A stretch of DNA of 64,000 nt from an uncultured Porphyromonadaceae bacterium. Its GTDB lineage: Bacteria; Bacteroidota; Bacteroidia; Bacteroidales; Muribaculaceae. Below are positions 45,948 through 55,800 of this stretch, in pieces. How positions within the stretch are numbered: the first letter of the stretch is position 1; each line of letters opens with the position of its first letter. The position numbers were made by a program, and so were the translations under genes. The notes under the pieces were generated by a model. The model was given only the letters and a program-made list of their open reading frames with translations, searched no databases and had not been told where the DNA came from. Location: contig CABUVO010000024.1 in assembly GCA_902495075.1 (NCBI GenBank), positions 1-64,000 on the forward strand, read 5' to 3'.

Positions 45948-47935
45948 TATTTGTCCATAGTGAGAAGAAGCTCCTCATTATTGCGAGTCATCTCCATGCG
46001 CTTCTTGATGAACTCCATAGCCTCCAGTGAAGTCATGTCTGCAAGATAATTGCGAACAATCCACATGCGGTTGAGAGTTTCTTCACTGAGAAGCAGATCA
46101 TCACGACGAGTTGAAGAAGCCACAATATCCACAGCCGGGAAGATACGTTTGTTGGAGAGTTTACGATCAAGCTGGAGCTCCATGTTACCGGTTCCCTTGA
46201 ATTCTTCAAAAATAACCTCATCCATCTTCGAAGATGTCTCAGTCAGAGCGGTTGCAATGATTGTGAGAGAACCACCGTTCTCTATATTTCTTGCAGCACC
46301 GAAGAAACGTTTCGGACGCTGGAGCGCATTGGCGTCAACACCACCCGAAAGTATCTTGCCCGATGCCGGACTAACGGTATTGTAAGCGCGCGCAAGACGT
46401 GTAATGGAGTCAAGCATTATCACAACATCATGACCGCTTTCCACAAGACGCTTCGCTTTCTCAAGAACAATACCCGCGATTTTCACATGACGTTCAGCCG
46501 GCTCATCGAACGTAGAGGCAATGACCTCAGCATTAACGCTGCGTGCCATATCAGTAACCTCCTCCGGACGTTCGTCTATAAGAAGCATGATTATATATGT
46601 ATCAGGATGGTTTGCCGCAATAGCGTTCGCAATATCCTTAAGAAGGATTGTCTTACCGGTCTTAGGAGGAGCCACGATGAGCGCACGTTGACCTTTACCT
46701 ATAGGAGCGAACATGTCAACAACCCGAGTAGAGATATTGCCAGCCCTTCCGGCAGTCAGATTGAATTTTTCGTCAGGGAAAAGAGGCACAAGATGTTCAA
46801 ATGGCACGCGGTCACGAATAACGTCGGGAGAAAGTCCGTTGATTGATTCAATTTTGCAAAGAGGGAAGTATTTTTCACCTTGTCTCGGTGGTCTGATGCC
46901 ACCTTCAACGACATCTCCCGTTTTTAGACCGTAATCTTTTATCTGCTGTTGAGATACATAAACATCATCAGGACTGCCCAGATAGTTGTAATCGCTTGAA
47001 CGCAGGAAACCATAACCATCGGGCATTACTTCAAGAACACCGAAAGTGGTAAGTATGCCATCAAAATCATAGCTTGTTTCCGGCTGACGAACATTGTTCT
47101 GCTTCTCAAGCTGACGCTGCTGCATACGCTGTTTTTTAGTGAGATGTTTCTGCATCTTGGGAGACAATGGTTTCACCGGAGCAGGATCCGCTATAATTAT
47201 CGGAGCAACAGCAGCCGCCTTTTCCGCCTCCTGAATCTCACGCTGAGAGCGAGGCACGAATGTGCGACGCTTGGCATTGGAAAAGAACGCATCGAGAGAA
47301 GGTTTCTCTTTTGCTTTTGGAGAAATGAAGACCTTAGGTTCGGATGGTTGCTCATCCTCCTGATTACCGTTATCCTCAATTGCCAACGGAAGAGGAAATT
47401 CATTAACATTCACTTCATCCTTTTTTTCGATGCCCATCTCTACATTACCAACACTGGGCTCTTCCTTATCTTCTTTGACATCAGACTCAACTGATTCCGA
47501 TATCGTTTCAGTAATAACCGAATCTTGTTTTTTGTCAACGGACAATTCAGCAGGATTCTCCTCAACCTTAACTTTCGGTTTTCTACCGCGTTTCTTTGGA
47601 GCCGGAGCTTCTACAGAAGGAGTCTCCGCAACTGAAGAATCCTCAGTCTTTTGCTCCTCCGGCTTCTCGGAAGAAACCTCTGTTACTGCAACATCTTTCT
47701 TCGTAGAACGTTTAGCGCGTGTTTTTTTCTCTTTAGGTGTCTTCTCTTTGGGTGTTTTCGCTTTGGCGGCATTTTTTGCCACCGCCTCCTTAGCTGTGTT
47801 TTCCGACTCACTGTCGATCACATAATAGGCAAGCTCCTGCTGATCTGCCGAAGCTGTTTTTTTCATTCCCATGGACGATGCGAGCTCTCTGAGCTTGGTT
47901 TCCTCCATGTTCATAAGTTCATCGTAACTGTACAT
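45947..47935 (-). CDS. rho: transcription termination factor Rho with long disordered insert
   Basis: This hexameric RNA helicase ends transcription. In its 662 residues an N-terminal Rho_N helix bundle (1-45) is followed by about 245 residues of low-complexity, Lys/Glu/Pro-rich sequence (45-290). Then come the RNA-binding cold-shock domain (VMPDGYGFLRSSDYNYLGS, 300-370) and the ATPase with Walker A VAPPKTGKT (about 422-430). MLLIDERPEEVTDM and the LDSITRLARAYN loop also match. The insert makes it about 240 residues longer than E. coli Rho. In Bacteroides thetaiotaomicron such an insert was reported to drive Rho condensates. It leads into aroC with a one-base stop/start overlap. Confidence 0.97.
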   Translation of the reverse strand: MYSYDELMNMEETKLRELASSMGMKKTASADQQELAYYVIDSESENTAKEAVAKNAAKAKTPKEKTPKEKKTRAKRSTKKDVAVTEVSSEKPEEQKTEDSSVAETPSVEAPAPKKRGRKPKVKVEENPAELSVDKKQDSVITETISESVESDVKEDKEEPSVGNVEMGIEKKDEVNVNEFPLPLAIEDNGNQEDEQPSEPKVFISPKAKEKPSLDAFFSNAKRRTFVPRSQREIQEAEKAAAVAPIIIADPAPVKPLSPKMQKHLTKKQRMQQRQLEKQNNVRQPETSYDFDGILTTFGVLEVMPDGYGFLRSSDYNYLGSPDDVYVSQQQIKDYGLKTGDVVEGGIRPPRQGEKYFPLCKIESINGLSPDVIRDRVPFEHLVPLFPDEKFNLTAGRAGNISTRVVDMFAPIGKGQRALIVAPPKTGKTILLKDIANAIAANHPDTYIIMLLIDERPEEVTDMARSVNAEVIASTFDEPAERHVKIAGIVLEKAKRLVESGHDVVIMLDSITRLARAYNTVSPASGKILSGGVDANALQRPKRFFGAARNIENGGSLTIIATALTETSSKMDEVIFEEFKGTGNMELQLDRKLSNKRIFPAVDIVASSTRRDDLLLSEETLNRMWIVRNYLADMTSLEAMEFIKKRMEMTRNNEELLLTMDK

Positions 47936-48218
47936 AAGATTTCTATATCCTGTTTTTCATGTCTATCCCGGAAGCAATAGATTCACGTCACTTCCACAAC
48001 TGCGTTCTATGCAGCATCAGCCTTGATTAATATCAGCCAAATTTCGGGAATAAGCGGGATGAAACGGTGAAAAGAAAAATTTTTAATAGGATTTATAGGA
48101 TTAAACCAGACTGAAGCAATGAAAAATTCGGGGTTACCGACAGTCGGGTCTTATTTGATAGTGCAAATTTAACATTTAATTTTTTAATATGCAAATAAAT
48201 GTGCGACTTGCAACTTAA
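47936..48218 (-). promoter_or_regulatory. long leader and promoter of rho
   Basis: On the minus strand a -33 TTTG (48192-48195) and a -7 TAAATTTG (48164-48171) are spaced 20 bp apart. They give a leader of about 220 nt before the rho start. A long leader fits autoregulation of rho by early termination, known for E. coli. No clear hairpin or leader ORF was seen in it. Confidence 0.6.
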
Positions 48219-49169
48219 TTAATTATTAAACATAAGACCTTTCATCGTAAAAAACAACTTTCCTTGCCCTGATTTCCAACTTTTTCCAACAATTGTCTGC
48301 TTCCCTCCTTTCTTCTCGAACACATCAAGAATCTCAAGGGCTATATCGCGCGTTGCGCCATGTCTTGATGCAAAACGATATATCAGCCAAAATCTGTCGG
48401 GAGCATCGAAAATAGATTGCATTGGAAGAAAATCACCTTCCGGCAGCAACTCTTTCTCTGCCCATTTTAAAACGCATTCCTCCCCTCTAAGGTTTGCTAT
48501 GGATGTGGAAATTGTTTTTCTAACTCCTTTCCATCTCTCTTCAAGCATAGGAATGACATTATTTCTAATGAAATTTCGCCGGTAGTCTGACTCGAGATTT
48601 GTAGAGTCAACCACAAACGTCTCTCCTTTTTCAACTAGATATTCCTCTATCTCTTCGCGTGAAATGCCTAAAAGCGGTCGCAACAATATGCCGGTGTCCG
48701 GAAGCATCCCCCGAAGCCCGGTCACGCCCGAGCCGCGGAAAAGATTCAATAGAAGTGTCTCTACATTATCATCGGAATTATGGGCGATGGCGATTCTATC
48801 AGCCGACACCTCACGCATGATTTCGTTAAACTTCTCATAACGCAATTCCCGGCATGCCATTTCAACAGATAAACCCTTTCGGGAAAGTCTGTAACCATCC
48901 ACATCAAAATCCACCACCCTCAATGCGATGTCATTTCTACGGCACAGCTCTTCAACGGCTCTTTGATCACGCATGCTCTCCTCACCTCTCAGATGGAAAT
49001 TGCAATGTATTGCCGTAAGTTGCACTCCTACAGATTTCAATGCCAGCAAAAGTGCCGTGCTGTCAGCGCCGCCGCTAATCCCGGCGACAACACTGCTGAC
49101 CTCGACACGCCTCAGCGCGTCGGAAACAATCCTTTCTACCTTCGAGATAATATCATTATTGCGTTTCAC
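48219..49169 (-). CDS. tilS: tRNA(Ile)-lysidine synthase, short form
   Basis: The enzyme attaches lysine to C34 of tRNA-Ile(CAU), changing its codon from AUG to AUA. The PP-loop VVAGISGGADSTALLLA, HCNFHLRGEES, AIAHNSDDNVETLLLNLFRGSGVTGLRGM and RNFIRNNVIPML are typical. At 316 residues it lacks the C-terminal TilS domain found in forms of 430 or more. The start codon is GTG, and the -7 box TAATTTTG (49175-49182) ends six bases upstream, so the mRNA may be leaderless. Confidence 0.93.
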   Translation of the reverse strand: MKRNNDIISKVERIVSDALRRVEVSSVVAGISGGADSTALLLALKSVGVQLTAIHCNFHLRGEESMRDQRAVEELCRRNDIALRVVDFDVDGYRLSRKGLSVEMACRELRYEKFNEIMREVSADRIAIAHNSDDNVETLLLNLFRGSGVTGLRGMLPDTGILLRPLLGISREEIEEYLVEKGETFVVDSTNLESDYRRNFIRNNVIPMLEERWKGVRKTISTSIANLRGEECVLKWAEKELLPEGDFLPMQSIFDAPDRFWLIYRFASRHGATRDIALEILDVFEKKGGKQTIVGKSWKSGQGKLFFTMKGLMFNN

Positions 49170-49174
49170 TGCTG

Positions 49175-49182
49175 CAAAATTA
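49175..49182 (-). promoter_or_regulatory. promoter touching the tilS start
   Basis: TAATTTTG on the minus strand lies six bases before the GTG. The expected start of transcription falls at or inside the start codon. Confidence 0.45.
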
Positions 49183-49238
49183 AAAAATTTGCTTTAATTT
49201 TCGCATCGCTTTTGTAGAATTATTTTTTCTGAGATTAT

Positions 49239-49270
49239 TTTGGATTGTATTAAAATTGTTGTTAATTTTG
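49239..49270 (+). promoter_or_regulatory. promoter of the rubrerythrin gene
   Basis: A -33 TTTG (49239-49242) and a -7 TAATTTTG (49263-49270) are spaced 20 bp apart, the best-formed promoter in the window. The leader is about 98 nt. Confidence 0.7.
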
Positions 49271-49374
49271 TTTTCAGATTCCTGAAATAAAAAACACCTA
49301 AAAGGATTAATACAAACAAGGGGATTAAACGTTTAATATTTGTTACTAATTATAACCCTAAAATAATTTTAATC

Positions 49375-49923
49375 ATGGCAAAAAAATGGATTTGCACCGT
49401 ATGCGGTTATATCGCAGAGGGTGAGACAGCTCCCGAAAAGTGCCCGCAGTGTGGTGCTCCTCAGTCTAAATTTAAAGAGATGAATGCCGACGAGCTTCTT
49501 CAGTTCGTAACAGAGCATGAGATAGGTGTTGCAAAAGGCACAGACCCAGAAATGATCAAAGACCTCAACACTCACTTCACTGGCGAATGCACAGAGGTTG
49601 GTATGTATCTCGCAATGTCTCGTCAGGCTGACCGCGAAGGATACCCTGAAATTGCAGAGGCATTCAAACGTTATGCATGGGAAGAGGCTGAACACGCAGC
49701 AAAATTCGCTGAACTTCTTGGCGATATGGTTTGGGACACAAAGACAAACCTCGAAAAACGTATGCACGCTGAGGCTGGTGCCAACGCCGACAAGATGCGT
49801 ATAGCTAAGAATGCGAAAGCTCAGAACCTCGATGCTATCCATGACACAGTTCATGAGATGGCTAAAGACGAGGCTCGTCACGGACGTGGCTTCAAAGGTC
49901 TCTACGATCGTTATTTCGGCTAA
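49375..49923 (+). CDS. rbr: rubrerythrin with N-terminal rubredoxin (reverse type)
   Basis: The protein has 182 residues. Rubredoxin comes first (WICTVCGYIAEGE and CPQCGAPQSKF, four Cys for one iron), then the ferritin-like diiron domain (residues about 48-182) with ECTEVGMYL, EEAEHAAKF and DEARHGRGF carrying the Glu and His ligands. This order is the reverse of classic rubrerythrin. Such proteins act as NADH-linked peroxidases and oxygen scavengers in anaerobes. The strong promoter and clear terminator make it a single-gene unit. Confidence 0.95.
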   Translation: MAKKWICTVCGYIAEGETAPEKCPQCGAPQSKFKEMNADELLQFVTEHEIGVAKGTDPEMIKDLNTHFTGECTEVGMYLAMSRQADREGYPEIAEAFKRYAWEEAEHAAKFAELLGDMVWDTKTNLEKRMHAEAGANADKMRIAKNAKAQNLDAIHDTVHEMAKDEARHGRGFKGLYDRYFG

Positions 49924-49967
49924 TCCCCGATATCTCAGGAAAGAAACCAATATTTTGAAAAAAATAA

Positions 49968-50005
49968 AATCGCAACCTGCATTTTGCGGGTTGCGATTCT
50001 TTTTT
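49968..50005 (+). terminator. intrinsic terminator of the rubrerythrin gene
   Basis: A stem AATCGCAACC/GGTTGCGATT (49968-49977 with 49989-49998), with further pairing inside the loop, is followed by CTTTTTT. Confidence 0.85.
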
Positions 50006-50066
50006 AATATCATACCCATCTCATGATTTTTTATTAATTTTACAGCATAAATTTCAGAATATCTTT

Positions 50067-50477
50067 ATGCCCCGGATTATAGCCATAGATTACGGAAGGA
50101 AACGTTGCGGAGTGGCAGTGACAGATCCGTTGCAGATCATCGCCAATGGTCTGCCGACAGTGCCTACCCACCAGTTGATGGATTTCCTTAAGGATTATTG
50201 CGCCAAAGAAGAGGTGGAGTTGATAATTGTAGGCGAGCCGCGACAGATGGACGGCACTCCTTCCGAATCGACACAATACATCAATCCGTTTCTGAAACAT
50301 CTGTCACGCGAGATGCCCACAATGAAAGTTATTCGCCGCGACGAGCGGTTCACATCCGTGATAGCTCACCGCGAAATGTTGGCGGCTGGTTTCCGTAAGA
50401 GTCAAAGGCAGGAGAAAGGACGTGCAGATGAGATGTCAGCAGTCATCATCCTCACGGAATACTTGCAAAACCGCTGA
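50067..50477 (+). CDS. ruvX: RuvX/YqgF Holliday-junction resolvase-like protein
   Basis: The protein has 136 residues with an RNase H-like fold. It shows IAIDYGRKRCGVAVTDPL (first catalytic Asp), ELIIVGEPRQMDGTPSE, and DERFTSVIAHREM with the late KGRADEMSAVIIL (last Asp). The E. coli member was first linked to 16S rRNA 5' end processing and is essential. A junction resolvase activity is reported for others. It precedes peptide deformylase, and the -7 box of that gene falls between them. Confidence 0.93.
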   Translation: MPRIIAIDYGRKRCGVAVTDPLQIIANGLPTVPTHQLMDFLKDYCAKEEVELIIVGEPRQMDGTPSESTQYINPFLKHLSREMPTMKVIRRDERFTSVIAHREMLAAGFRKSQRQEKGRADEMSAVIILTEYLQNR

Positions 50478-50485
50478 ATTTTCAC

Positions 50486-50493
50486 TATTTTTG
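50486..50493 (+). promoter_or_regulatory. promoter of def
   Basis: A -7 box TATTTTTG lies just after the ruvX stop and 52 bp before the def ATG. No ideal -33 element was seen. Confidence 0.4.
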
Positions 50494-50545
50494 CAGTCTA
50501 TAGGCACCACCGCCTCCATTTCCAAATAAAGAAATAAGAATTCAT

Positions 50546-51109
50546 ATGGTATTACCAGTATATTTATATGGTCACCCCGTGCTCCGCAAGGAGGCGGAAG
50601 ATATTGAACCGGATTATCCCGGTCTTGAGAAACTAATCAAAGACATGTGGGAAACAATGTATTTTACGGAAGGCGTTGGGCTTGCCGCGCCTCAGGTCGG
50701 CAAATCCATCAGTCTCATTGTGATTGACGGCAGCGTTCTCGCTGAAGACTTCCCGGAATGCAAAGATTCCAAAATGTGTCTTATCAATCCCGAGTTGGAA
50801 GTGATCGAAGACATGGAACCTATCGGGCGTAACGAAGGATGCCTTTCTCTCCCGGGAATGTCTGAAAACGTGAAACGTATCGAACACGTGCGTCTCAATT
50901 GGCTTGATGAGAATTTTGAAGAACACGAAAAAGAATTCACAGGCTTTCTTGCCCGTATCATTCAGCATGAGTACGATCATCTGCTCGGCACGGTCTACAC
51001 CGATCGCATCTCCCCCATCCGCAAACAGATGGTGCGCAACAAACTAAACAACTTAGCTCGAGGCAAAGTGAAATGCGACTATCGCACAGTATCCGCCAAA
51101 TCACACTAA
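50546..51109 (+). CDS. def: peptide deformylase
   Basis: The enzyme removes the N-formyl group from new proteins and is metal dependent (Fe2+). The three motifs are visible: GVGLAAPQVGKS (about 43-53), EGCLSLPG with the ligand Cys99, and QHEYDHLLG (about 140-148) with the two ligand His and catalytic Glu142. The length, 187 residues, is standard. EttA follows 22 bp later on the same strand, so the two probably share a transcript. Confidence 0.97.
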   Translation: MVLPVYLYGHPVLRKEAEDIEPDYPGLEKLIKDMWETMYFTEGVGLAAPQVGKSISLIVIDGSVLAEDFPECKDSKMCLINPELEVIEDMEPIGRNEGCLSLPGMSENVKRIEHVRLNWLDENFEEHEKEFTGFLARIIQHEYDHLLGTVYTDRISPIRKQMVRNKLNNLARGKVKCDYRTVSAKSH

Positions 51110-51131
51110 TCATTAAGAAACAGTTAACAGT

Positions 51132-52820
51132 ATGGCTGACGATAAAAAAATAATTTTCTCAATGGTGGGCGTGAGCAAGATCATCCCCCCGCAGCGACAG
51201 ATTCTCAAAAACATCTATCTGTCATTTTTCTACGGAGCGAAGATCGGTATCATCGGTCTTAACGGTTCTGGTAAATCAACCCTGCTGAAGATTATTGCAG
51301 GAATAGATAAAAGCTATCAGGGCAATGTGGTTTTCTCACCCGGATATAGCGTTGGCTATCTCGAGCAGGATCCTAAGCTTGACCCGGAAAAGACAGTCAA
51401 GGAGGTTGTGCAGGAAGGTGTGCAACCTATCATGGATCTTTTGAAAGAATATGACGAAGTAAACAATGCCTTCGCCGACCCTGCTGTGCTCGAAGATCCT
51501 GATGCGATGGATAAACTCATCGCCCGTCAGGCGGAGATTCAGGATAAACTCGATGCCACCGATGCATGGAACATAGACAATAAGCTTGAGCGCGCAATGG
51601 ATGCTCTCCGTTGTCCGCCGGATGACAAAAAGATTGCAGTGCTCTCAGGTGGAGAAAAACGCCGCGTGGCTCTTTGCCGTCTTCTTCTTCAACAACCCGA
51701 CATCCTTCTCCTTGATGAGCCTACAAACCACCTCGATGCTGAATCCATCGACTGGCTCGAACAGCATCTTCAGCAATATCCCGGCACGGTTATCGCAGTG
51801 ACCCACGACCGTTATTTCCTTGATCATGTGGCAGGATGGATACTCGAACTTGACAGAGGCGAAGGTATTCCCTGGAAAGGAAACTACTCTTCATGGCTCG
51901 ACCAGAAGACACAGCGCATGGCTCTGGAAGAGAAACAGGCAAGCAAACGTCGCAAAACTCTCGAACGTGAATTGGAATGGGTGCGCATGGCGCCCAAGGC
52001 TCGTCAGGCAAAAGGAAAGGCGCGACTGTCAAGCTATGACCGCCTGATGAATGAAGACCAAAAAGAACGCGAGGAGAAACTGGAAATATATATTCCCAAC
52101 GGACCGCGTCTTGGCAACAAAGTAATTGAAGCCAAACATCTCGCCAAGGCTTATGACGACAAGGCACTCTTCACAGATCTTAATTTCATGTTGCCGCCAA
52201 ATGGTATTGTCGGCGTAATCGGACCTAACGGCGCGGGAAAAACAACCCTCTTCCGTCTTATAATGGGTCAGGAGAAGCAGGATGCCGGTGAGTTTGAGGT
52301 TGGCGAGACTGTAAAGATTGCTTATGTAGACCAAAACCACAAAGATCTGTCTCCGGAGAAAAGCGTATACGAAGTCATATCTCAAGGAGTAGAGTCCTTC
52401 CGCATGGGAGGCAGAGATATGAATGCTCGCGCATATCTGAGTAAGTTCAACTTCACGGGAGCCGACCAGGAAAAGAAAATCGGAGTGCTTTCCGGAGGAG
52501 AAAGAAACCGGCTGCACCTTGCCATGGCGCTTAAGGAAGAGGGAAACGTTCTTCTTCTCGACGAGCCTACCAACGATATCGACGTCAACACGCTGCGTGC
52601 ACTGGAAGAAGGTCTTGAGAACTTCGCCGGTTGCGCTGTGGTTGTGAGCCACGACCGTTGGTTCCTCGACCGTATCGCCACCCACATCCTTGCGTTTGAA
52701 GGTGACAGCCAGGTTACATTCTTTGAAGGATCATATTCCGAATATGAGGAATTCAAGAAGAAACGCGATGGCGGTCTCGACACTCCTCACCGCATCCGTT
52801 ACCGCAAACTCACAAAATAG
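51132..52820 (+). CDS. ettA: ABC-F ATPase EttA
   Basis: The protein has 562 residues with two ABC ATPase domains and no membrane part. Walker A GLNGSGKSTLLKI and GPNGAGKTTLFRL, signature motifs LSGGEKRRVAL and LSGGERNRLHLAM, and Walker B LLLDEPTNHLDA and LLLDEPTNDID are all visible. A charged linker joins the domains. EttA binds the ribosomal E site and gates early elongation according to the ATP/ADP ratio. Length and linker fit EttA rather than Uup or a resistance ABC-F. The CHAT gene begins 22 bp after it and may be cotranscribed. Confidence 0.95.
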   Translation: MADDKKIIFSMVGVSKIIPPQRQILKNIYLSFFYGAKIGIIGLNGSGKSTLLKIIAGIDKSYQGNVVFSPGYSVGYLEQDPKLDPEKTVKEVVQEGVQPIMDLLKEYDEVNNAFADPAVLEDPDAMDKLIARQAEIQDKLDATDAWNIDNKLERAMDALRCPPDDKKIAVLSGGEKRRVALCRLLLQQPDILLLDEPTNHLDAESIDWLEQHLQQYPGTVIAVTHDRYFLDHVAGWILELDRGEGIPWKGNYSSWLDQKTQRMALEEKQASKRRKTLERELEWVRMAPKARQAKGKARLSSYDRLMNEDQKEREEKLEIYIPNGPRLGNKVIEAKHLAKAYDDKALFTDLNFMLPPNGIVGVIGPNGAGKTTLFRLIMGQEKQDAGEFEVGETVKIAYVDQNHKDLSPEKSVYEVISQGVESFRMGGRDMNARAYLSKFNFTGADQEKKIGVLSGGERNRLHLAMALKEEGNVLLLDEPTNDIDVNTLRALEEGLENFAGCAVVVSHDRWFLDRIATHILAFEGDSQVTFFEGSYSEYEEFKKKRDGGLDTPHRIRYRKLTK

Positions 52821-52842
52821 TCCTAACCCTCTCCTCAAATTA

Positions 52843-55800
52843 ATGATAAAATCATTTGAAAAATATGCAAGGCATGCATGGTTGATACTCATACTATGCA
52901 TGTCTTGTTTTAATATGTATGCTTCTGATCCTGCTGATCTTGAAGCTCAGGGCGATGTCATTGCCGGAAGGAAACTCGCTCAGTTTAAGGCTATAGATTA
53001 TTATTTACCCTGTTTCAGACTTTACAAAGACAAAGAATCCAAATCTCGCATTCTTGAAAAGACAGCCTCTTTACTTGAACGGCAAAGCTTCGTGGCGAAA
53101 AATACAGCAGCAAAAATAGATTCATTAATCGACGAAGCCTTACCTAAATTTTCCAAGAGTCCTTCATTCCTCCTTCCGCTCATGGAAGAAAGAGTGCTCA
53201 AAACCACACCCAGTTCTCCGGAAATGAAGGAACGTCACAAAAATCTGCTTTTAAAGATCTTTGAGATACGTAAGAAACAAAGTATCGCACATGACTTGAA
53301 ATATGAGAAGTTGCTTCGCTCCTACTTTAAGCTAATCCAATATGAAAACAACATCAATCCGGATGATAAGATAAAAGTATTTGACGAACTTTGGCAAACT
53401 TATCTGGCAAATAGAAACACCAATGATCCTGCTGACCTTGCTCTTTTAAGGTCCGGATGCTGGCTCATGTCGAGCAACCGACACTACGACGATGAAGCAA
53501 GGCTATGGGAGGAAATGAGAACCCTGCAAAAGGGAATCTCCGGTATTTCTGAAGACGACAGAAATTCGACACTATTCAATCTCGCATATGCATGCACAAA
53601 CCATGCAAAAAAACTCTTGAATGAAAAAACAGACACCCTGTCAGCAATGAATTGCGTAAGCAAGACGCTTGAGCATCTTGGGAAAGTGGAAGGTAAAGAA
53701 AACAAAGCCTACATCCATGTTCTTGACACATACGTTAGTATTCTTGGCAATGATTCCTCTGAAGTCATACCCTATCTCAAGGAATCAGTTGCATTGAAAG
53801 AAAATTTATATGGCATTGAATCTGAAGAATACAGGGTTACCAAAGAGTATCTTTCGGCTGTAGAAGATAAACTGAACCCTAAGACAATCTTATCTGACGA
53901 TGTCTTAGATATGTGCAATACTGACGAAATTTCTTCATTATCGACAAAAATCAGTATACTCGATAGAAATGCACGATACGCGGAAGTTGTGAAGGAATGC
54001 GATAAAATGATTGATAAGATTGTCAGGAGCTATAACGCCAATTCAATATCCAATTCTATAGAATTAACGTCTGAACTTACGGCTGCGTCTCTTCATGCCT
54101 TGACAGCATACAACGAACTTGGACGTAAAGATGATATTATCCGGTTTGGCAAAAGTTACTGTTCCAACTCTAATATCCCTCTATCCATCCGGAGGATGGT
54201 TCTCTCTTTTGCCATTGCATTTTCAGCAGATTCCAATCTCCCTCTTGAAGATATCAACAGGCTTATTGATGAAAATGTCACACTCCTGAAAGATTCGAAC
54301 GAACCTGTAGCGGCAGAAGACAGAAGAAAAGATGAATTGAAAGCATCTGCACTGCTTATAAAAGGACACACGTCAGATGCCATAATGTCGATACGCAACC
54401 TCATCGACAACATTGCATCCAATAAGGATGCAAGCCCTGAATTTATCGACAAACAAATTGCATTATTAAACATCTACATCGAAATATGCTCTTATCTCAC
54501 AGATGATTACAAAACTGCCGCCGCTCAAAATGACATATGCCTGAAGATGCTGGAGAAGATACCCGATTACAAGATACTCAAGGAGTATCTTTCCTTATTG
54601 TGCCGGAGGGTTAAATACTATGATTCCGACAGAAATTATAAAGGTGTTCTGGAATTATGCGCGGAAATAGATAAAATCTCAGGAAATACTCCTGAATCTA
54701 TCGACAAATTTTATGGTAACAATTCCATGTACATTCTCTTCAACACATATGCCTGTGACCTAAATTTATCCATTCTCACGGATATCAAACTCAGAGCTAT
54801 GTGCAATCTTGGTAAACGGAATGATGCAAATGACGTTGCCGACAAAACTGCCAATGAAGCTATCAATACAGTTTTGTTTTCTCTCGAAAATCTCGAATCC
54901 CGCAATCTGGATGCGATAGCCCGCAATTTAAAGATATATAACGACCGCATGGCGAATGTTGCCATATCTATGGGTTGCGACAGCACTTTGATCAAGTATT
55001 TTAATTTTACTTTGCTATATAAGCAAGCGTTTCTCACAGCCGAGAACCTTCTGCGCTTACAGATACGCGAATCAGGCGACAGCAAACTGATCGAAAGTCT
55101 TCAGCGTCTCGATAGCGTTCGCAGCCTTATTGCCGACAGATTGAAAACAGGTCTGCCTATCGAGAATATCAAATTAGAGGAACTTCAATTACAGCGATAC
55201 CTTTCAGAGCATTCAAAGGTCTATGGAGACTATCTCAAAACCATCAGGCTGACATGGGAAGACGTCAAGAACATACTCTCTCCGAATGATATTGTGGTTG
55301 AATTCATTGAATATTCTTCATATCTGGATAACAAGAGTCACATAGCGGCTCTTGTGCTCAGGCACGATTGGAAAGCACCAAAGACCATAGATTTGTTCCT
55401 GGTATCCGAAATTCCGACAAATCCTTACATAGATAAGACATTCTCTCTTATGTGTTGGGATAAATTACTCCCGTTTTTTGAGAATGTCCGGAATATATAC
55501 TTCTCTCCTGCCGGTGAATTATATGGCATCAACATTGAATCATTACCTTCTCCTCGCAATGAAGGTTTATTATCAGACCATTATAATATTTACCGTCTAT
55601 CTTCTTCCAGAGAGCTTGCAAAGATTAAAAACGACAAGCCGGTCAATAATGGATATGCGATAATCTACGGTGGAATAAATTACAATGCATCTCGTGACGC
55701 TCTTGTAAGCGAAACTACAAATCTTGCTAATGGCAAACCGGCAGACAGATGTCCCGATGATCTGCTTTCAGATATTCGCGGAGTGAAGAAAAGAATCAGC

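Noticed and set aside
49369..50019. 216-codon minus-strand frame
   Set aside because: It is antisense to the rubrerythrin gene, whose motifs and promoter are unambiguous.
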